DNA of 12,194 bases from Thermodesulfobacteriales bacterium (GCA_004525335.1 SPCL01000056.1:1-12194), one strand, 5' to 3'; numbered from the stretch's first letter, positions 1-6,402 are shown. Numbers and translations are program-made. The notes: generated by a model from the letters alone, not told the origin.

Positions 1-453
1 CAGTTTATGGTTAATTTAGCTGATTCAGGTCCTCCTATCGTTAGAGCAGTTGATGTTGAATCGTGTGTTTCAAGTAATGAATTCTTTATGGATTATAAGG
101 TCTCGGAAGATGGATACATAGGATATGAATATGAGGATGCAGGGGAGAAGAAATATTTTGGATATAAAGATATAGGCAAAGCTTCCGGCGGACTTCATAT
201 CCTCGATACCAGAGCTAGTGGGGGTGGTACTATGGTTGCTATGACAGTTTTTCTGACAAGGTTTGGACTTGAGAATTATAGGTCCTTTGATCAGCAGGAA
301 AAACTCACAATTGAACAAAGGCTTATTATGAAATGTATTGGTCAGATAGATAGGGGTGATCGTGATATTGGCTCTTTAGAATTAACAAATAATAACCTCG
401 TTTTAGGTGAATCACAGTATCGTAAAAAAGTAGAGGTAATTAATCTTGACTAG
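1..453 (+). CDS. Hypothetical protein, 5' end outside window
   Basis: The reading frame is open to the left edge (codons CAG TTT before the first ATG at 7), so the gene probably starts upstream and this is its C-terminal 150 or so residues. I do not recognise the family. The visible part is acidic and rich in Gly and Tyr, with a Gly-rich patch (ASGGGTM) about residues 70-76 from the ATG, and no clear membrane segment or signal peptide. The end overlaps the following lipoprotein gene by 8 nt, which suggests one transcript and translational coupling. The ATG at 7 could be the true start, but no ribosome binding site can be judged because the upstream sequence is missing. Confidence 0.6.
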   Translation, partial: QFMVNLADSGPPIVRAVDVESCVSSNEFFMDYKVSEDGYIGYEYEDAGEKKYFGYKDIGKASGGLHILDTRASGGGTMVAMTVFLTRFGLENYRSFDQQEKLTIEQRLIMKCIGQIDRGDRDIGSLELTNNNLVLGESQYRKKVEVINLD

Positions 454-757
454 AAAATATCCTATCATTCATTTTTGTGGAGTATTATTAATAACTTTAA
501 TGTTGCTAGCTGCTTCTTGTAGCTCTAACAATGATCCTAAGCAAGATCTTGCCTCCTATTGTATAAGGGAGTGTGTCATTGAGACCTCTGCCTCGGAAAT
601 TTGTGATACTGAGTGCAAATGCGCTACTGAAAAACTGTCTAGTAAGTATTCAACTGCAGATTTTGTCAATTTAGTTCAAAGCATTACTCAGGATAACGCT
701 GATAGCATAGAAAAGTTAAAAAACTCGCTTAAAACATGTAAGGAAACTGGAGAATAA
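446..757 (+). CDS. Small cysteine-rich lipoprotein with twin CX3C motif
   Basis: The 103-residue product begins with TTG at 446, inside the end of the preceding gene, with GAGG about 10 nt upstream. Residues 1-24 form a lipoprotein signal peptide: basic MTRK, a hydrophobic core, then LAAS before Cys25. The mature part carries Cys39, 43, 53, 57, 59 and 98. Cys39-x3-Cys43 and Cys53-x3-Cys57, nine residues apart, form a twin CX3C pattern such as is used to staple two antiparallel helices by disulfides. The rest is polar and probably helical. It is inferred to be an envelope-anchored protein exposed to the oxidising periplasm. No family is recognised. The 8-nt overlap suggests that it works with the upstream gene. 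No function is assigned. Confidence 0.7.
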   Translation: MTRKYPIIHFCGVLLITLMLLAASCSSNNDPKQDLASYCIRECVIETSASEICDTECKCATEKLSSKYSTADFVNLVQSITQDNADSIEKLKNSLKTCKETGE

Positions 758-798
758 ATAAATTAGTTCAAATCAAGCCTCCCATAATTATCTATGAT

Positions 799-816
799 AA
801 GAGAGGTATATCTCTT
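799..816 (-). other. Short inverted repeat at the end of the ahpD-like gene
   Basis: AAGAGA and TCTCTT face each other across a 6-nt loop and overlap the TAA stop of the minus-strand gene. No U-run follows on either strand, so this is at most a weak 3' hairpin and not a convincing intrinsic terminator. Confidence 0.25.
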
Positions 817-1336
817 ACTTCTCAAGTTCTACTTTAAATGTATCAGCGAATCTTGTTAACACGTGAAATACACCATTTACCATGTTTAGCTCTGCAATTT
901 GAGCCTCATCAAAGTACTTTCTAAGCTCATCTAAAGACTCTTGACTAGCTGCGACATTTTGAGCCAATTCTTTGGAAAATCTAACTACTGCTTTCTCCCT
1001 GTCATCTAAAGCAGGGCTGGTCTCATCCGGAGTAGCGTCAATCTTCTCATCCGTTAGCCCCGCTCTTTTTCCTGCCGCAGTATGATGAGCAGTACAGTAG
1101 CTACATCCGTTTAGCTTTGATGTGGTAAGAATAGCTAGCTCTTTAGTAGCATTATCTACCTTGCTGGGCCCTAAAGCTGCTCCCAGAAACGGCATAAAGC
1201 CCATAAATAATTCTGTACTGTTTGCCATACCCTTTAACACATTTGAGACTATACCAAACATTTTCTCGAGCTGCTCATAAACAGCCTTTACATTCTCAGG
1301 AGCATTCTCCTTTTCTATATAACCTATTCTAGCCAT
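815..1336 (-). CDS. AhpD-like carboxymuconolactone decarboxylase family protein
   Basis: A 173-residue all-helical protein with the AhpD-type redox motif CSYCTAHH: Cys78 and Cys81 are the expected thiol pair and His84/His85 the proton relay. In this family (CMD/AhpD-like, peroxidase-related) the Cys pair reduces peroxides or related electrophiles, usually in the cytoplasm. The exact substrate cannot be read from sequence. The ATG at 1336 is preceded by a strong AGGAGG, which fixes the start. The gene follows a TetR regulator on the same strand with a 64-nt gap holding its own palindrome (1371-1387). It is probably controlled by that regulator and part of an oxidative or electrophile stress response, which is inference. 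Confidence 0.85.
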   Translation of the reverse strand: MARIGYIEKENAPENVKAVYEQLEKMFGIVSNVLKGMANSTELFMGFMPFLGAALGPSKVDNATKELAILTTSKLNGCSYCTAHHTAAGKRAGLTDEKIDATPDETSPALDDREKAVVRFSKELAQNVAASQESLDELRKYFDEAQIAELNMVNGVFHVLTRFADTFKVELEK

Positions 1337-1370
1337 ACTTTAATACCTCCTATATAGTGTTTTAATTGAA

Positions 1371-1387
1371 TGATTGTTCAACAATCA
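1371..1387. promoter_or_regulatory. Palindrome before ahpD-like gene, candidate TetR operator
   Basis: TGATTGTT-C-AACAATCA is a perfect 8+8 inverted repeat about 35 nt upstream of the ahpD-like start. The flanks also contain TTGAA-N6-TTCAA (1366-1381). On the minus strand TTGATT lies in a possible -35 position with the AT-rich TTAAAA 17 nt on, so the dyad would fill the spacer, as TetR-family operators often do. The one-base centre makes it unlikely to be an RNA hairpin. Confidence 0.5.
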
Positions 1388-1400
1388 AGCAAAATTTTTT

Positions 1401-1979
1401 TTAGTGTAAAGTCGATAAAATTACATCTACTACATCTTTCATTTGCTTATTATCTACTGCTGATTTTCCTGTAACAATTAAGCCATGTGTACTTGTGGCG
1501 AGAAAGTGTGAAAGTACTTTTGTATCAGTATCTTCCGGCAGTTCACCAAGCTCTACAGCTTTATCTAAGCAGTGAAGAAAGGCATTTTGTATTCTTTCCA
1601 AAATGATTCTTACAGTATCTGCTACTTTTTCATCATGGGGGGCAAGTTCAACGACCGTATTGCTAATTAAGCATCCTCTCTTTTTTTTGTCGGAAGGTGT
1701 GTTTACAATAGTTTCAAAAAATAGTTTTATGTTCTCTAGTGGTGAACCCGGGGACTCAAGTATCTTAATTGTTCTAGATGTGACCTCTTTAGCGTAATAT
1801 TCAACAGCGGCGATAAATAGTGAGTGCTTATCTCCAAAGGTATTATAAATACTGCCTCTTTTTATACCCATCCTATCGACCAGGTCTTCTATGCTGGTTG
1901 CCTTGTACCCCCTTTCCCAAAAGAGCTCCATAGCTTTTGAAAGTGTTTCCTCTCTGTCGAATTCGCACGGTCTACCCAT
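1401..1979 (-). CDS. TetR/AcrR family transcriptional regulator
   Basis: A 192-residue protein starting MGRPCEFDRE, with the TetR N-terminal helix-turn-helix at about residues 28-47 (TSIEDLVDRMGIKRGSIYNT) followed by the usual FGDKHSLF. The C-terminal ligand-binding helices run from about residue 60 and include the CLISNTVVELAPHD stretch typical of AcrR/NemR-like members. It should bind DNA as a dimer and be released by a small ligand, possibly an electrophile or oxidant given the downstream AhpD-like gene. ATG at 1979 has only a weak ribosome binding site, but the start is supported by the family-typical GRP opening. The perfect palindrome 24-35 nt upstream (2003-2014) suggests autoregulation. 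Confidence 0.9.
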   Translation of the reverse strand: MGRPCEFDREETLSKAMELFWERGYKATSIEDLVDRMGIKRGSIYNTFGDKHSLFIAAVEYYAKEVTSRTIKILESPGSPLENIKLFFETIVNTPSDKKKRGCLISNTVVELAPHDEKVADTVRIILERIQNAFLHCLDKAVELGELPEDTDTKVLSHFLATSTHGLIVTGKSAVDNKQMKDVVDVILSTLH

Positions 1980-2002
1980 GATTACTTTTAATATATCCTA
2001 TC

Positions 2003-2014
2003 TTGAACGTTCAA
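2003..2014. promoter_or_regulatory. Perfect 12-bp palindrome upstream of tetR gene
   Basis: TTGAACGTTCAA is self-complementary and lies just upstream of the tetR start at 1979. On the minus strand it sits between TTGTGG (a possible -35) and GGATAT/TATATT (possible -10), so binding there would block the regulator's own promoter. It shares the TTGAA/TTCAA half-sites with the dyad at 1366-1381 but has a 2-nt instead of a 6-nt centre. Confidence 0.5.
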
Positions 2015-2084
2015 TCCACAATTCTTTTACCATAACGAAATATATTAGTTAAAATTTATTTTTTGCCCGGTAGATTCAAATATT

Positions 2085-3095
2085 TTAATTTGTCGTTGGT
2101 GCATACTCTATATCAAGTGGCTGGCCAACCTCGGGTTTGCTCACTTTCCATATCCACCCATCATATATAAAATGTAAGAAAGAAGACCCTGTAATATAAA
2201 TTCCTAATGCCGGCTCGTTAATATTTATGCCCGCATAACTAATACCTGCGAGAATTACCGTAAATATTCCGCTGTATACCCATTGCTTCCTAGAAACTTT
2301 AGAAAACAAACTCGTACTTTGAACCTTTTTCTTGTATTTGGAATTTACGAATACGTTTACAAAAGCGATATATTCAATAGCATGAGAGAAGCCGAATACC
2401 ACGAATCCGACAACTAGTGAGTAGAAAAAGATTGAATATAAAAGAAGTATTGAGAACACAAATAAATTTTTAGGAATACTGATTTTGTCCCAGTTCCTCA
2501 GTTCCTCCATTACATATAAAATAGTAATAACTATTGCTATGGCTAAGGCAACATATGAAAGCAACGTAAATATATGAAAGTAGTTTCCCAAAGTGTCAAT
2601 TAGGGATTGACCAATCTTATATTGAGCTATCAGGTCTCTATTTTTCTCTCCCAGTGCTAGAAAAAGATATACAAACCATGAATAAATTATTGCCTTGTCT
2701 AACCATGCCTTCCCATATCCTGCTTTTCTGGAATAAATCCTAGTTAACCCATATTTTTGGGCAATAGTGTGGTACATAGTCCATACAACTGAGACAGCTA
2801 GTAATATGGTAAAAAAACCTAACAGAAGAGATATGGCAGTTATTACTAAAAAAGCACCGGGTAATAATATATAACTCCACTTTCGTTTATCAAACTCTTC
2901 TTTTTGGCCATATACGAGGGCAAAGGTGTAGTGTCGGTGGATAAAGCTGGTAACTAAAACCGCAATAATCAATGCCCCGTAGTATTGATTAAACACTACG
3001 AATGCTATGAATAAGAGCATCCATCCGAAACTTAAGTAGAATAGATCAAATCTAGGATTTTGTATCCAGTCATTAGGTTGTGCTAATGTGCTCAT
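2085..3095 (-). CDS. Uncharacterised polytopic membrane protein with conserved-looking histidines
   Basis: A 336-residue integral membrane protein with about eight hydrophobic segments (roughly 20-36, 40-58, 75-105, 135-150, 172-196, 210-245, 273-292 and 297-310). Striking histidine and aromatic motifs recur near membrane faces: HRHY (His53, His55), YHTIAQKYG (His109), FSHAIEYIAF (His238) and, near the end, SFLHFIYDGWIWK (His308). I recall similar HY/F-x-DG-x-IW endings in unnamed membrane proteins of other bacteria but can give no established function. The spaced histidines could bind metal or haem; this is inference. ATG at 3095 has AGGAAG about 9 nt upstream, and a candidate promoter lies at 3167-3196. 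The gene is monocistronic by layout, since the next gene upstream is divergent. Confidence 0.8.
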   Translation of the reverse strand: MSTLAQPNDWIQNPRFDLFYLSFGWMLLFIAFVVFNQYYGALIIAVLVTSFIHRHYTFALVYGQKEEFDKRKWSYILLPGAFLVITAISLLLGFFTILLAVSVVWTMYHTIAQKYGLTRIYSRKAGYGKAWLDKAIIYSWFVYLFLALGEKNRDLIAQYKIGQSLIDTLGNYFHIFTLLSYVALAIAIVITILYVMEELRNWDKISIPKNLFVFSILLLYSIFFYSLVVGFVVFGFSHAIEYIAFVNVFVNSKYKKKVQSTSLFSKVSRKQWVYSGIFTVILAGISYAGININEPALGIYITGSSFLHFIYDGWIWKVSKPEVGQPLDIEYAPTTN

Positions 3096-3166
3096 TGATA
3101 AGTTCTTCCTATAATTTGCTTACTTCTGTTTATTCGTTTACGAGTTTACCGTATAATCGGATGTAT

Positions 3167-3196
3167 TCTATATCATAATAAATATGTTGGCGTCAA
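3167..3196 (-). promoter_or_regulatory. Candidate sigma70 promoter for the 336-aa membrane protein
   Basis: On the minus strand TTGACG (3191-3196) and TATAGA (3167-3172) are separated by 18 nt, about 70 nt before the start codon at 3095. This is a fair but not perfect match to the housekeeping consensus. Confidence 0.4.
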
Positions 3197-3265
3197 AATC
3201 AATTTTTCTTGTTTCGTTTGTGTATAATAATCTTTTTATGCGCAACAATATCTTCTGAGGAATTA

Positions 3266-3539
3266 ATGATTCAGCTGATTTTTACAGGTTATACATTATT
3301 AGTAATTTCCCTAAGTTTGATTCCTACAGCAGCAGTCGGTGGAGGACTCCATTCAGATAAGCTCGCACACTTTCTTGCTTACGGTGGGATGGGCTTTTTA
3401 GCCTATATCTCTGTGAAATCTAGACCTTGTTGGATGGATAATTATATCTGAGATATTGAATAATTTAGCTCTAAAAGAAGAGTCGCCATCTAATAATGCG
3501 GATGCGGATTACAGTCACAATTTAGAAAAAGCTCCTTAA
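3266..3539 (+). pseudogene. Truncated VanZ-like membrane protein gene
   Basis: From ATG 3266 (preceded by GAGGAATTA, a good binding site) the product reads a first membrane helix, then SDKLAHFLAYGGMGFLAYIS. That is the signature of VanZ-like proteins, a family named after a teicoplanin-resistance accessory protein but mostly of unknown role. The frame stops at 3451 after only about 61 residues, while typical family members have 110 or more and two further helices. In another frame, GWIIISEILNNLAL followed by a polar tail runs to TAA at 3539. GxxxSEIL resembles the Glu-containing third helix of the family, so a frameshift plus internal deletion is likely. An upstream TTG/ATG start near 3209 is possible but has no binding site. 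Confidence 0.6.
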
Positions 3540-3575
3540 TCGATTATATTGTCAATATCACGAAAGAGGTTAACC

Positions 3576-4994
3576 ATGGAAATACAATTTTGCGGCGCTG
3601 CACAAACCGTCACAGGAAGCTGCCATCTGCTTAAGCTAGACGATGGGTATAAAATCCTTCTAGACTGCGGGCTATACCAAGGAAGAGAAGAAGAGTTTGA
3701 AGATTTTAATGCGAATTGGATATTTGACCCTAAAGAAATAAATTGCATGATCCTTTCTCATGCTCACATAGACCATTGCGGCCGAATTCCCAGGCTGGTT
3801 AAAGATGGATTTAAAGGTGAAATCATCTGCACTAGCGCAACCAGGGATTTATCAGCTGTCATGTTAATTGACAGTGCAAAGATTCAAGAAAGCGATGCGT
3901 ATTACACCAATAAAAGACTAGAGAAACAAGGTCTCAAGCCTGATGCAAAGCCTCTCTATACTCATGAAGATGCATACGATGCTTTAGAAGGATTTGTAGG
4001 GATTAGCTATGATAAATGGCACGAAATAAGATCTGACGTCTGGGTTCAGCTCAGAGACAGCGGTCACATTTTTGGAAGTGCGAGCGTTACTCTCAAAATT
4101 GCTCAGAAAGGAAAGCCGCCTGTTTATTTTGGATTTAGCGGTGATATAGGCAGACCCGACAGGCCGATTCTTAAAGACCCTGTGCCTATGGAGAATCTGG
4201 ACTATTTGATATGTGAATCTACCTATGGGGGCAGAAAGCATCATCAGCTTCCCGAAGACGTTGAGGATTTACTCAAGATCATTCATGAAACATGCGTAAT
4301 AAACCGGGGGAAGCTCATCATTCCGGCATTTAGCGTCGGGAGAACACAGGAAATAGTTCATACTTTAGATAAGCTTGAAACCCAAGGGCGTCTGCCCAAA
4401 ATACCGGTTTTTGTAGATAGCCCTATGGCTGTAAATGCTACAGAAGTTTTTAGGCTACACCCTGAGTGTTTCGATTCAGACATCCTTGAATATATGATTG
4501 AAGATCCGAACCCTTTTGGATTTAATGACCTTAAATATATTAGAAAAACAGAAGACTCTAAAAAGCTGAATTATTTAGAAGGGCCGGCAATCATTATTAG
4601 CGCTTCAGGCATGATGACAGGCGGAAGAATTGTACACCATCTGATAAATCATATTGAGAATCCCAATAATACCATTTTAATTGTAGGTTTTTGCGCGCCG
4701 CATACACTCGGTGCCAAAATAAGACGTGGTGATAAAAAGGTCCGCATATTTGGAGTTGAAAGAAAGGTTAATGCAAAGGTGAAGATTATGGATTCCTATA
4801 GTGCACACGGGGATCAAAATGAAATGCTGGATTACCTTTCTAATCTAGATAGGACTAAACTGAAAAAAATATTTCTAGTTCACGGGGACATTGATCGTCA
4901 GGAGAAATTCAAAGAGGGGTTAAACAAAGAAGGTTTTAATAATGTAGAAATTCCGGAGCTTAGGGCTAAGTATGAACTTGTGACAGAGTCTTAG
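3576..4994 (+). CDS. Beta-CASP metallo-beta-lactamase-fold RNA-processing nuclease
   Basis: A 472-residue protein of the CPSF-73-like/COG1236 group of zinc-dependent nucleases, which act in the cytoplasm on RNA (endonucleolytic and/or 5'-3' exonucleolytic). The N-terminal metallo-beta-lactamase domain has the signature HAHIDH (His62, His64, Asp66, His67), GHIFGSA (His164) and SGD (Asp190). The beta-CASP insertion follows, with CESTYGGR (Glu214, motif A), ISASGMMTGGR (343-351), and motif C SAHGD (His411). FLVHGD (434-438) closes the active-site region. Length and order match single-domain bacterial members that lack KH domains. ATG at 3576 is chosen because AAAGAGG precedes it; a TTG at 3549 is in frame but has no such site. 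The stop abuts the mepA stop on the opposite strand. Confidence 0.92.
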   Translation: MEIQFCGAAQTVTGSCHLLKLDDGYKILLDCGLYQGREEEFEDFNANWIFDPKEINCMILSHAHIDHCGRIPRLVKDGFKGEIICTSATRDLSAVMLIDSAKIQESDAYYTNKRLEKQGLKPDAKPLYTHEDAYDALEGFVGISYDKWHEIRSDVWVQLRDSGHIFGSASVTLKIAQKGKPPVYFGFSGDIGRPDRPILKDPVPMENLDYLICESTYGGRKHHQLPEDVEDLLKIIHETCVINRGKLIIPAFSVGRTQEIVHTLDKLETQGRLPKIPVFVDSPMAVNATEVFRLHPECFDSDILEYMIEDPNPFGFNDLKYIRKTEDSKKLNYLEGPAIIISASGMMTGGRIVHHLINHIENPNNTILIVGFCAPHTLGAKIRRGDKKVRIFGVERKVNAKVKIMDSYSAHGDQNEMLDYLSNLDRTKLKKIFLVHGDIDRQEKFKEGLNKEGFNNVEIPELRAKYELVTES

Positions 4995-5819
4995 TTAATA
5001 TATTCCATTCATTATCGGAGCGCATTCAGCCGGCAGTTTTTTTTGCTGGCTATAGCCACTTTTTTTCTTCTTTATTGTACCGTCAGGCCTAAACCAAGAA
5101 CTTAAATCTGAGCCGCAGCCATCTCCTGATATCTCAATGGGTTTTTGAGATTCACATAAAGAGTTTCCTTTTGGGCATCGTAGTCGAACATGAAAATGCC
5201 CGTCATGTCCATACCATGGGCGAAGCTTGCCTAACCATAACTCTCCAGGATACTCGGTGCATAGTTTTCGCTTGATTACAGGATTAATAAAAATTCTGTC
5301 TACACGAGTATCAGACGCAGCTATTTTTAAAATTTCCCCATGTATTTCGTCCCACTTGAATTCATCCACTGCCATTTCGTCGTCTGTGAGGACTGACTGA
5401 GGGTGTATATGTTCTCTTTCGGTTATTGTAAGAGAGCGCTGTTTCGCAATTGGGTGCTGCCACAAAAGAATATCTGCATCAAGACCTATCTGGTGGCTAC
5501 TGTGGTCATCAAGAATAGGACCGCCAGTCTGTTGAGAAATGTCGGCAATCAATAACATTGTATTAAGCTCTTTGTTTGCTTTCTTGCTTAGAGATTCTAT
5601 ATACTCGATCGTTTCCGGGTTGCCATAATAACGCCCTCTACCGGGTCTTATTACCTGAAAGCCTTCTCCGTCTATGCTAAGAGCGGCAGAGTTTCTTATG
5701 CAACCTGCGGTATAAGAACCAATTGATTCTGAAATACTAAGTTCACTGGCTGTTGTCTTAGCGCTGTATTGAATTATTACCAGTGAAAGGGCCGCTATAA
5801 GAAGAATAATTAGTTTCAT
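4995..5819 (-). CDS. mepA: Penicillin-insensitive murein DD-endopeptidase MepA
   Basis: A 274-residue LAS-family (M74) zinc peptidase that cleaves D-Ala-meso-DAP crosslinks in peptidoglycan in the periplasm, insensitive to beta-lactams. Residues 1-24 are a signal peptide. Zinc ligands are visible in order: His109 and Asp116 in SSHQIGLDADI and His210 in GHDGHFHVRLRCP, with His208 as a likely catalytic partner. The landmarks SIGSYTAGCI (33-41), RIFINPVIK (175-183) and GDGCGSDLSSWF (232-243) align from memory with E. coli MepA, including total length. Six Cys (40, 187, 215, 222, 235, 266) may form the known disulfides. No ribosome binding site precedes ATG 5819, but a -10 box (5830-5835) lies so close that the mRNA may be nearly leaderless. 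Convergent with the nuclease gene. Confidence 0.93.
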   Translation of the reverse strand: MKLIILLIAALSLVIIQYSAKTTASELSISESIGSYTAGCIRNSAALSIDGEGFQVIRPGRGRYYGNPETIEYIESLSKKANKELNTMLLIADISQQTGGPILDDHSSHQIGLDADILLWQHPIAKQRSLTITEREHIHPQSVLTDDEMAVDEFKWDEIHGEILKIAASDTRVDRIFINPVIKRKLCTEYPGELWLGKLRPWYGHDGHFHVRLRCPKGNSLCESQKPIEISGDGCGSDLSSWFRPDGTIKKKKSGYSQQKKLPAECAPIMNGIY

Positions 5820-5829
5820 ATCTGCTTTG

Positions 5830-5860
5830 ATTATATTAGCATCAAAAAGTTTGAATCCAA
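5830..5860 (-). promoter_or_regulatory. Candidate mepA promoter
   Basis: On the minus strand TATAAT (5830-5835) is a perfect -10 box; TTGGAT (5855-5860) lies 19 nt upstream, which is slightly long. The expected start of transcription is only a few nt before the mepA ATG at 5819, leaving almost no 5' leader. Confidence 0.45.
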
Positions 5861-5899
5861 GTCCGGTTCAATCCGAAATTGTTCTTTCAAGAAACATAT

Positions 5900-5915
5900 T
5901 CAACTAAATGGTTGA
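5900..5915. promoter_or_regulatory. ArsR-type operator copy 1, overlapping the -35
   Basis: TCAACTAAATGGTTGA is an inverted repeat TCAAC-N6-GTTGA and overlaps the -35 hexamer of the arsR promoter. The same arms recur 40 nt downstream (5940-5955), about four helical turns away, so both lie on the same DNA face. Confidence 0.65.
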
Positions 5916-5940
5916 CAATGATGATTGTTTGAGCTATTAT
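5912..5940 (+). promoter_or_regulatory. Strong sigma70 promoter of the arsR-like gene
   Basis: TTGACA (5912-5917), a 17-nt spacer and TATTAT (5935-5940) give a near-consensus housekeeping promoter. Transcription should begin at about 5946-5948, that is, on the A of the start codon. Confidence 0.7.
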
Positions 5941-5955
5941 CAACTGCATGGTTGA
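5940..5955. promoter_or_regulatory. ArsR-type operator copy 2, covering the start codon
   Basis: TCAACTGCATGGTTGA repeats the TCAAC-N6-GTTGA dyad of the upstream copy, with 14 of 16 positions identical. It spans the last base of the -10 box, the predicted transcription start and the ATG of the arsR-like gene, so occupancy would block initiation directly. Confidence 0.65.
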
Positions 5956-6289
5956 TAATAATGCTGAGTTTATGGACAGGGTATTTTATGCACTATCCAA
6001 CACAACACGCAGGAACATTGTTCTCGAGCTTACTAAAAAGGACTTAACTGTAAATGAGCTTGCTGAAAAATATGATATGACGCTTCAGGGTGTGTCTAAG
6101 CACATACATGTGTTGGTAAAATCTGGACTGGTTTCCCAGACAAAGAAGGGTAGGACTAAGTCCTGCAAGTTTAATTACCAGCATCTGAGTAAAATTTCAG
6201 AACTGCTGGAACAGTATAGAGCGTTCTGGGAGAAAAGGCTGGACGCTTTGGATAAATATATTGAAAAACGTAAGAAGGAGGAAGGTTAA
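5948..6289 (+). CDS. ArsR/SdpR-type winged-helix repressor
   Basis: A 113-residue protein of the ArsR-like winged-helix group that is normally encoded next to an AHSA1/SRPBCC protein. The opening MDRVFYALSNTTRRNIVLEL is family-typical. The recognition helix-turn-helix spans about 34-56 (TVNELAEKYDMTLQGVSKHIHVL) and the wing covers about 60-76. The ELCVCD metal site of true arsenic/metal sensors is absent, so metal sensing is unlikely. The end (about 84-112) is a charged, possibly coiled helix. ATG 5948 has no binding site and coincides with the predicted transcription start, which implies a leaderless message. An internal Met9 (5972) is an alternative start that also lacks a binding site. Autorepression through the two repeats is inferred. 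Confidence 0.88.
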   Translation: MVDNNAEFMDRVFYALSNTTRRNIVLELTKKDLTVNELAEKYDMTLQGVSKHIHVLVKSGLVSQTKKGRTKSCKFNYQHLSKISELLEQYRAFWEKRLDALDKYIEKRKKEEG

Positions 6290-6291
6290 TT

Positions 6292-6402
6292 ATGAGTGAT
6301 AATACAGTTGTCGTAACCAAAGTAATAAACGCAACGAGAGAAGAATTGTTTGAGGCTTTTACCAATCCTAATATCATGAGCAAATACTATTACTTTAACT
6401 AA
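6292..6402 (+). pseudogene. Truncated AHSA1/SRPBCC (START-like) domain gene
   Basis: Two nt after the arsR-like stop, with an excellent AAGGAGGAAGG site, an ATG opens a 36-residue product, MSDNTVVVTKVINATREELF and so on, ending MSKYYYFN. This is the start of an AHSA1-type SRPBCC protein: first beta strand, then the helix EELFEAFTNPNIMSKYY. Family members have about 140-160 residues and form a hydrophobic ligand cavity, so this stub lacks nearly all of it. None of the downstream frames in 6403-6515 resumes the family. The break looks like a deletion of the 3' part, not a point mutation. It may still be translated as a short peptide. Confidence 0.7.

Noticed and set aside
1371..1400. Palindrome followed by a T-rich run on the plus strand, as a terminator
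   Set aside because: The dyad has a one-base centre, so it folds poorly as RNA, and no plus-strand gene ends upstream. An operator for the minus-strand gene fits better.
1603..1797. Plus-strand open frame inside the TetR gene
   Set aside because: It is antisense to the ligand-binding domain of a clear TetR regulator and has no ribosome binding site.
3549..3575. TTG start at 3549 for the beta-CASP nuclease
   Set aside because: No ribosome binding site precedes it, while ATG 3576 has AAAGAGG at good spacing and begins exactly with the family's first beta strand.
5948..6289. Metal or arsenic sensor function for the ArsR-like protein
   Set aside because: The ELCVCD metal-binding motif is missing, its only cysteine is Cys73, and the partner is an AHSA1-type gene, not an efflux or arsenate reductase gene.
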